This document shows positions 60,287 to 64,000 of a stretch of 64,000 nucleotides of DNA, in pieces (within the stretch, counting starts at the first letter, position 1; the number at the start of each line of letters is the position of its first letter). Source of the stretch: Caulobacter ginsengisoli. Lineage in GTDB: Bacteria; Pseudomonadota; Alphaproteobacteria; Caulobacterales; Caulobacteraceae. Made by a program: the position numbers and the translations under genes. The notes under the pieces are model-generated. The model searched no databases and was not told the origin of the DNA. It saw only the letters and a list, made by a program, of their open reading frames with translations. The stretch covers positions 186,001 to 250,000 of the forward strand of contig NZ_JAUSVS010000006.1 in NCBI RefSeq assembly GCF_030814835.1, given 5' to 3'.

Positions 60287-60916
60287 CTAGCTGTGAGCGA
60301 AGATGTCCATTTCCCCCCACCCCGCCAGATCAAGGCGCGCGCGGTGCGGCAGGAAGTCGAAACAGGCCTGGGCCAGGCCCATGCGGCCTTCCCGGATAAG
60401 CATGGTTTCAAGCTTTTCCTTGACCGCATGCAGATGCAGCACGTCGGTGGCGGCATAGGCCAGCTGCTCGGGGCTGAGTTTGGCGGCGCCCCAGTCGCTG
60501 CTCTGCTGGGCCTTGGAGAGGTCGACCCCGACCAGCTCCTTGACCACGTCCTTGAGGCCATGGCGGTCGGTATAGGTGCGGGCGATCTTGGAGCCGATCT
60601 TGGTGCACCAGACCGGCGTGGTGGTGACGCCCAGATAGAGCTCGAACATGGCGATGTCGAACCTCCCGAAGTGGAAGATCTTCAGGATGGAGGGATTGAG
60701 CAGCAGGGCCTTGAGGTTGGGGCAGTCGTAGCTCGAGCGGTCCAGCCGCACCATGTGGGCGTCGCCGTCCCCGGCCGACAGCTGCACCACGCAGAGGGGA
60801 TCCCGCCTCAGGTTGAGGCCCATGGTCTCGGAATCGATGGCGAGACTGCTCGCGCCCTCGAACAGGCCCTCCGGCAGGTCGCCCTCATGCAGATGATTGG
60901 CCAAGGCTCGCTCCAC
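60287..60916 (-). CDS. RNase D-like 3'-5' exonuclease (short form)
   Basis: The 209-residue product has a DEDDy exonuclease domain: LAIDSETMGLNL (Asp, Glu), FHFGRFDIAMFELYL (Asp) and LAYAATDVLHLHAV (Tyr, Asp). The HRDC domains of full-length RNase D are absent, as in the short ribonuclease H-like proteins of alphaproteobacteria. A GTG start at 60916 is used. It probably trims structured RNAs such as tRNA 3' ends. It precedes lptC on the same strand, a conserved neighbourhood. Confidence 0.93.
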   Translation of the reverse strand: MERALANHLHEGDLPEGLFEGASSLAIDSETMGLNLRRDPLCVVQLSAGDGDAHMVRLDRSSYDCPNLKALLLNPSILKIFHFGRFDIAMFELYLGVTTTPVWCTKIGSKIARTYTDRHGLKDVVKELVGVDLSKAQQSSDWGAAKLSPEQLAYAATDVLHLHAVKEKLETMLIREGRMGLAQACFDFLPHRARLDLAGWGEMDIFAHS

Positions 60917-60963
60917 GCTCCCAAGGGCGCATCTATAGAGAGTGATGACGGCTATTCAAAATT

Positions 60964-60983
60964 GCCACCTAGGTAAGGGTGGC
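60964..60983 (-). terminator. possible terminator downstream of tRNA-Leu
   Basis: On the minus strand GCCACCC...GGTGGC forms a six- to seven-base stem followed by AATTTT, about 35 bases after the tRNA. A second perfect hairpin GCTCTC-GTTA-GAGAGC lies between it and the tRNA. The T-run is weak, so confidence is modest. Confidence 0.4.
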
Positions 60984-61017
60984 TCGCCATCCGAAGCTCT
61001 CGTTAGAGAGCGAAGGG

Positions 61018-61104
<87 letters not shown>

Positions 61105-61142
61105 CCGCATCTCCGACCCTTTCGGATCGGCGCGAGGCGAGC

Positions 61143-61171
61143 CTCTTAGGGCGCCGTCATCGGACGGTCAA
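61143..61171 (-). promoter_or_regulatory. promoter of tRNA-Leu (sigma-70/73 type)
   Basis: On the minus strand TTGACC (61166-61171) is spaced 17 bases from TAAGAG (61143-61148), about 40 bases upstream of the mature tRNA 5' end. The 322-base region 60917-61238 holds the tRNA, this promoter and the hairpins downstream of the tRNA; no protein gene is seen in it. Confidence 0.65.
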
Positions 61172-61238
61172 CAGCGGCCGTTGCCTCTTGAGGGGGCATC
61201 GTCTATCCGAACCTCTTCTTCTTAGGAGCGCGGCGCGC

Positions 61239-62213
61239 ATGCAGGGTCTGGTCACCGTCTTTGGGGGAACCGGTTTTGTCGGCCGCCAGGTCGTGCGCGC
61301 CCTGGCCAAGCGGGGCCTGCGGGTCCGGGTCGCCGCTCGCAACCCCGGGCGGGGCTATCGCCTGCGCATGCTGGGCGATGTCGGCCAGATCGAGGTGGTC
61401 CAGGCCAACCTCCGCAACAAGGCCTCGGTGGCCCGGGCGCTCGAAGGCGCCGAGGGCTGCGTCAACCTGGTGGGCGTGCTGCAGGAGGTGGGCCGCCAGG
61501 GCTTCCAGACCATCCATGCCATGGGGGCCAAGACCGTCGCCGAGGCCTGCGCGGCGGCCGGCGTCACCCGGCTGGTGCAGATCTCGGCCGTCGGCGCCGA
61601 TGAGCATTCGGCCTCGAAATACGCCCGCACCAAGGCCATGGGCGAGGCGGCGGCCCGCGAGGCCTATCCAGGCGTGACCATCGTGCGGCCCTCGATCGTC
61701 TTTGGCCCCGAGGATCGCTTCTTCAACCAGTTCGCCCAGTTGGCGGCGCTCAGCCCGGCCCTGCCGCTGTTCGGCGGCGGCCATACGAAATTCCAGCCGG
61801 CCTATGTCGCCGACGTGGCCGAGGCCATCGCCCGAATCATCGAGGACCCGGCGACCCAGGGCCAGACCTACGAACTGGGCGGCCCGGGGGTGTTCAGCTT
61901 CAAGGAACTGATGGAGTTCGTGTTGCGCGAGACCGGCCGCAGCCGGCTGTTGCTGCCGCTTCCCTGGCCCGTGGCCGGGCTGATCGGCATGGGCGGCGAC
62001 CTGGCCGCGCTGGTCTATGGCTACATCCCGCTGGTCCCGGCCCCGATCACCTCCGACCAGGTCACCGCGCTGAAGAGCGACAATGTCGCTTCGGGCCAGG
62101 GCTTCGAGGCCCTGGGCATCGTTCCCAAGAGCATCGAGGCCATCGTCCCCAGCTACCTCTACCGCTACCGCAAGGGCGGCCAGTACGCCGAGGCGCCGGA
62201 AGGGGCGTTCTGA
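61239..62213 (+). CDS. complex I NDUFA9-like NAD(P)-binding protein
   Basis: The 324-residue product is an atypical short-chain dehydrogenase of the NDUFA9 (complex I 39 kDa subunit) family. The Rossmann motif is VTVFGGTGFVGRQVVRALA; TRLVQISAVGADEHSASKYA and RTKAMGEAAAREAYPGVTIV carry the modified active-site region; YELGGPGVFSFKELMEFVL and a C-terminal extension follow. In alphaproteobacteria the protein associates with or supports NADH:ubiquinone oxidoreductase. ATG 61239 has AGGAG 10 bases upstream. An open frame extending upstream crosses the tRNA and is not coding. Confidence 0.93.
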   Translation: MQGLVTVFGGTGFVGRQVVRALAKRGLRVRVAARNPGRGYRLRMLGDVGQIEVVQANLRNKASVARALEGAEGCVNLVGVLQEVGRQGFQTIHAMGAKTVAEACAAAGVTRLVQISAVGADEHSASKYARTKAMGEAAAREAYPGVTIVRPSIVFGPEDRFFNQFAQLAALSPALPLFGGGHTKFQPAYVADVAEAIARIIEDPATQGQTYELGGPGVFSFKELMEFVLRETGRSRLLLPLPWPVAGLIGMGGDLAALVYGYIPLVPAPITSDQVTALKSDNVASGQGFEALGIVPKSIEAIVPSYLYRYRKGGQYAEAPEGAF

Positions 62214-62215
62214 GG

Positions 62216-62284
62216 TTAGGGGCTAGGGATTAGGGATTAGGGATGGCGCAGGCTGCTAGCCCCTAGCCCCTAGCCCCTAGCCCC
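62216..62284. repeat. short tandem/inverted repeat (TAGGGGC/TAGGGAT units), family I
   Basis: The left half has tandem heptamers TAGGGGC-TAGGGAT-TAGGGAT-TAGGGAT and the right half has four CCCCTAG units, so the two halves form an imperfect hairpin around GGCGCAGGCTGC. The arms differ by GAT versus GGC wobble changes. The convergent gap between the NDUFA9-like gene and uppP is entirely made of it, and the uppP stop codon TAG lies inside the last units. Confidence 0.8.
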
Positions 62285-63074
62285 TGATCAGCCACAGCCC
62301 CAGCGCCCCGACGACGATCCGCCAGACGCCGAACAGGCTGAAGCCGCGCTTTCCCACGAAGCCGATCATCCACTTCACCACCGCCAGCCCGACCAGGAAC
62401 GACACCCCGAACCCGATGGCGATCAGCCAGGCCTGGCTGGAGTTGAGCGTGTCGCGGGCGTCCCACAGGTCCAGGGTGAAGGCGCCGGCCATGGTCGGCA
62501 TGGCCAGGAAGAAGCTGAACTCGGCGGCGGCCTTGCGGTCGACGCCGGCCAGCATGGCGCCGGCGATGGTGGCGCCCGAGCGGGAGACGCCCGGGACCAG
62601 GGCCAGGCACTGCACCAGGCCGATGATCAGCGAGGTGTGCAGCGGCAGGGTCATGGCGTCCTCGTGCCGGGGCGTGGGGCGCCAGCGGTCCAGGACGATC
62701 AGCAGGACGCCGCCGATGATCAGCGACCAGCAGATCAGGCTGACGCTCTCCATGAAGGTCCCGTTGATCACCTTGTGCAGGCCCAGACCGGCGGCCACCG
62801 CCGGCAGGAAGGCGATCAGCACGCTGAGCACGAAACGGCGGGCCGCCGGATCGCTGGGCAGGCGCAGGACCACGTCCCACAGCCGCTGGAAATAGAGCAC
62901 CACCACCGACAGGATGGCGCCCAGCTGGATCAGCACCACGAAGGTCTTCCAGGACGGGTCTTCCAGGCCCAGCAGCCTGGCCGCCAGCAGCAGGTGGCCG
63001 GTGGACGACACCGGGATGAACTCGGTCAGGCCCTCGACCAGACCCAGGATAATGGCGTTCAGCCAGTCGGCCAT
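62277..63074 (-). CDS. uppP: undecaprenyl-diphosphatase UppP (BacA)
   Basis: The 265-residue membrane protein recycles undecaprenyl pyrophosphate for peptidoglycan synthesis and confers bacitracin resistance when abundant. Both signature motifs are present: GLVEGLTEFIPVSSTGHLLL near the N terminus and LALVPGVSRSGATIAGAM in the middle, carrying the catalytic Glu/Ser/Arg residues. Eight helices are predicted by eye. The stop codon TAG is contributed by the family I tandem repeat. Confidence 0.96.
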   Translation of the reverse strand: MADWLNAIILGLVEGLTEFIPVSSTGHLLLAARLLGLEDPSWKTFVVLIQLGAILSVVVLYFQRLWDVVLRLPSDPAARRFVLSVLIAFLPAVAAGLGLHKVINGTFMESVSLICWSLIIGGVLLIVLDRWRPTPRHEDAMTLPLHTSLIIGLVQCLALVPGVSRSGATIAGAMLAGVDRKAAAEFSFFLAMPTMAGAFTLDLWDARDTLNSSQAWLIAIGFGVSFLVGLAVVKWMIGFVGKRGFSLFGVWRIVVGALGLWLIRG

Positions 63075-63270
63075 TTCGGCTTCCCCAAAGCTATTGTCCC
63101 AAGATGGGACCAGTTATTTCGTTACGAACCGCGAAGCCGTTCATTTATCCGTCAGTCGCGCGAAATTTGGTCCCTGAAGTTGACCAACGCATTTTTCTTC
63201 CCCTTTGGGCGCGATAAGGAGCCCGCTGTGAAAGTTTTCTCCGCCCGCACAGGCACTGAAAGGGTTTGGC

Positions 63271-64000
63271 ATGGCCGAGCGCATGCTGAAGTTCACCACC
63301 GTCGCGCGCTCCACCCCTGAAAAGCGGGACGCGCAGGCGCGCGACCGCGACTTTCACGAAATCTATGCCGACTTCATCGACGCCAAGGCTGCCGAGCAGT
63401 CCTCGCGCTGTTCGCAGTGCGGCGTCCCCTTCTGCCAGACCCATTGCCCCCTGCACAACAACATCCCCGACTGGCTGCGGCTGACCGCCGCCGGGCGGCT
63501 GGAGGAGGCCTATCAACTCTCCCAGGCCACCAACTCCATGCCGGAGATCTGTGGCCGCATCTGTCCGCAGGATCGCCTGTGCGAGGGCAACTGCGTCATC
63601 GAGCAGTCGGGCCATGGCACGGTGACCATCGGCTCCGTGGAGAAATACCTGACCGACAAGGCCTGGGAGGAGGGCTGGGTCCAGCCCCTGACCCCCGGGG
63701 CCGATCGCGGCCAGTCGGTGGGGATCATCGGCGCCGGACCGGCCGGGCTGTCGGCGGCCGAGCTGCTGCGCGAGCAGGGCTACAGCGTCACCGTCTATGA
63801 CCGCCATGACCGGCCGGGCGGGCTGCTGATCTACGGCATCCCGGGCTTCAAGCTGGAAAAAGACGTCGTCCAGCGCCGCACCCGGCGGCTCGAGGACGGC
63901 GGCGTCGAATTCAGGCTGAACTTCGAGGTCGGCCGCGACGCTTCGCTGGATGATCTGCGCGGGAAGCATGACGCCATCCTGCTGGCGACCGGCGTCTACC
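63271..64000 (+). CDS. gltD: glutamate synthase small subunit GltD (5' part)
   Basis: The visible 243 residues are the N-terminal half of the beta subunit of NADPH-dependent glutamate synthase (GOGAT), which delivers electrons from NADPH to GltB. The N-terminal iron-sulfur domain has the cysteine clusters CSQCGVPFCQTHCPLHNN and CGRICPQDRLCEGNC. The FAD-binding Rossmann motif is IIGAGPAGLSAAELL, followed by GGLLIYGIPGFKLEK. ATG 63271 has AAAGGG upstream. The gene runs off the window end; gltB is not in view. It is divergent from uppP. Confidence 0.94.
   Translation, partial: MAERMLKFTTVARSTPEKRDAQARDRDFHEIYADFIDAKAAEQSSRCSQCGVPFCQTHCPLHNNIPDWLRLTAAGRLEEAYQLSQATNSMPEICGRICPQDRLCEGNCVIEQSGHGTVTIGSVEKYLTDKAWEEGWVQPLTPGADRGQSVGIIGAGPAGLSAAELLREQGYSVTVYDRHDRPGGLLIYGIPGFKLEKDVVQRRTRRLEDGGVEFRLNFEVGRDASLDDLRGKHDAILLATGVY

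Overview
The window is chromosomal DNA of a GC-rich alphaproteobacterium, most likely a Caulobacterales member of the Caulobacter/Phenylobacterium type. The reasons are the gene content and order (dnaK-dnaJ, dnaA, rpsT, an enoyl-CoA hydratase, mutM, ubiE-ubiB, coaBC-dut, ftsY, mtaB, dapF, rpoN-hpf-ptsN, lptC-lptA-lptB), a GTTC-N7-GTTC SOS box in front of mmcB, a cluster of GANTC (CcrM-type) sites upstream of dnaA, and a TonB-receptor-rich, S9-peptidase-rich content. The assignment is by inference; no rRNA is present. Genes are tightly packed and use GC-rich third positions throughout. I see no prophage, transposase, integrase or CRISPR array, and no recognisable oriC.

Layout. 1-9.3 kb: end of an unidentified gene, three tandem secreted paralogues downstream of dnaK-dnaJ (dnaK has a clear sigma-32 promoter), a small exported protein, a NAGPA-like secreted protein and an M1 lipoprotein peptidase. 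9.4-19.8 kb: alkB, dienelactone hydrolase, aminotransferase, dnaA with its regulatory region, rpsT, a small lipoprotein, enoyl-CoA hydratase, TraB/GumN protein, mutM, and a divergent LytTR regulator/DUF2306 pair. 19.8-29.8 kb: ubiE-ubiB, a lipoprotein, coaBC-dut, a 39-residue membrane protein, an acetyl-CoA hydrolase/transferase-like protein and a molybdoenzyme operon fdhD-fdhF(ydeP)-mobA. 30-37.5 kb: an iron module (PepSY protein, TonB-dependent receptor behind two Fur-like sites, PiuC-type hydroxylase), a hybrid histidine kinase and a MarR regulator with a lysine-rich tail. 37.6-46.3 kb: yciB-ftsY, a TRIC-type channel, an alpha/beta hydrolase, GFA protein, mtaB, an S9 peptidase, dapF. 46.4-54.5 kb: two tandem prolyl oligopeptidases, SOS-controlled mmcB, a second GFA protein, a small protein, lipocalin, a diiron ferritin-like protein, ptsN. 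54.6-64 kb: hpf, exoD, rpoN, an unknown membrane protein, lptB-lptA-lptC, an RNase D-like gene, tRNA-Leu(CAG), an NDUFA9-like protein, uppP and the start of gltD.

The most striking feature is between the genes. At least sixteen intergenic spaces hold long inverted repeats of about 70-320 bp that fall into roughly nine sequence families, five of them present in two to five copies. Several unrelated families (A, E, G) share one plan: an outer stem, two opposed short hairpins (often capped by GAA or TTC), an inner stem and a divergent core, so either strand could fold as a four-way junction. Between copies the stems change by paired substitutions that keep the pairing. One element (family B) sits inside another (family C). 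Two genes (mobA, uppP) take their stop codon from an element. Long intergenic inverted repeats are known from Caulobacter (the CIR sequences), so the class is not new, but the shared architecture, covariation and nesting seen here deserve study.
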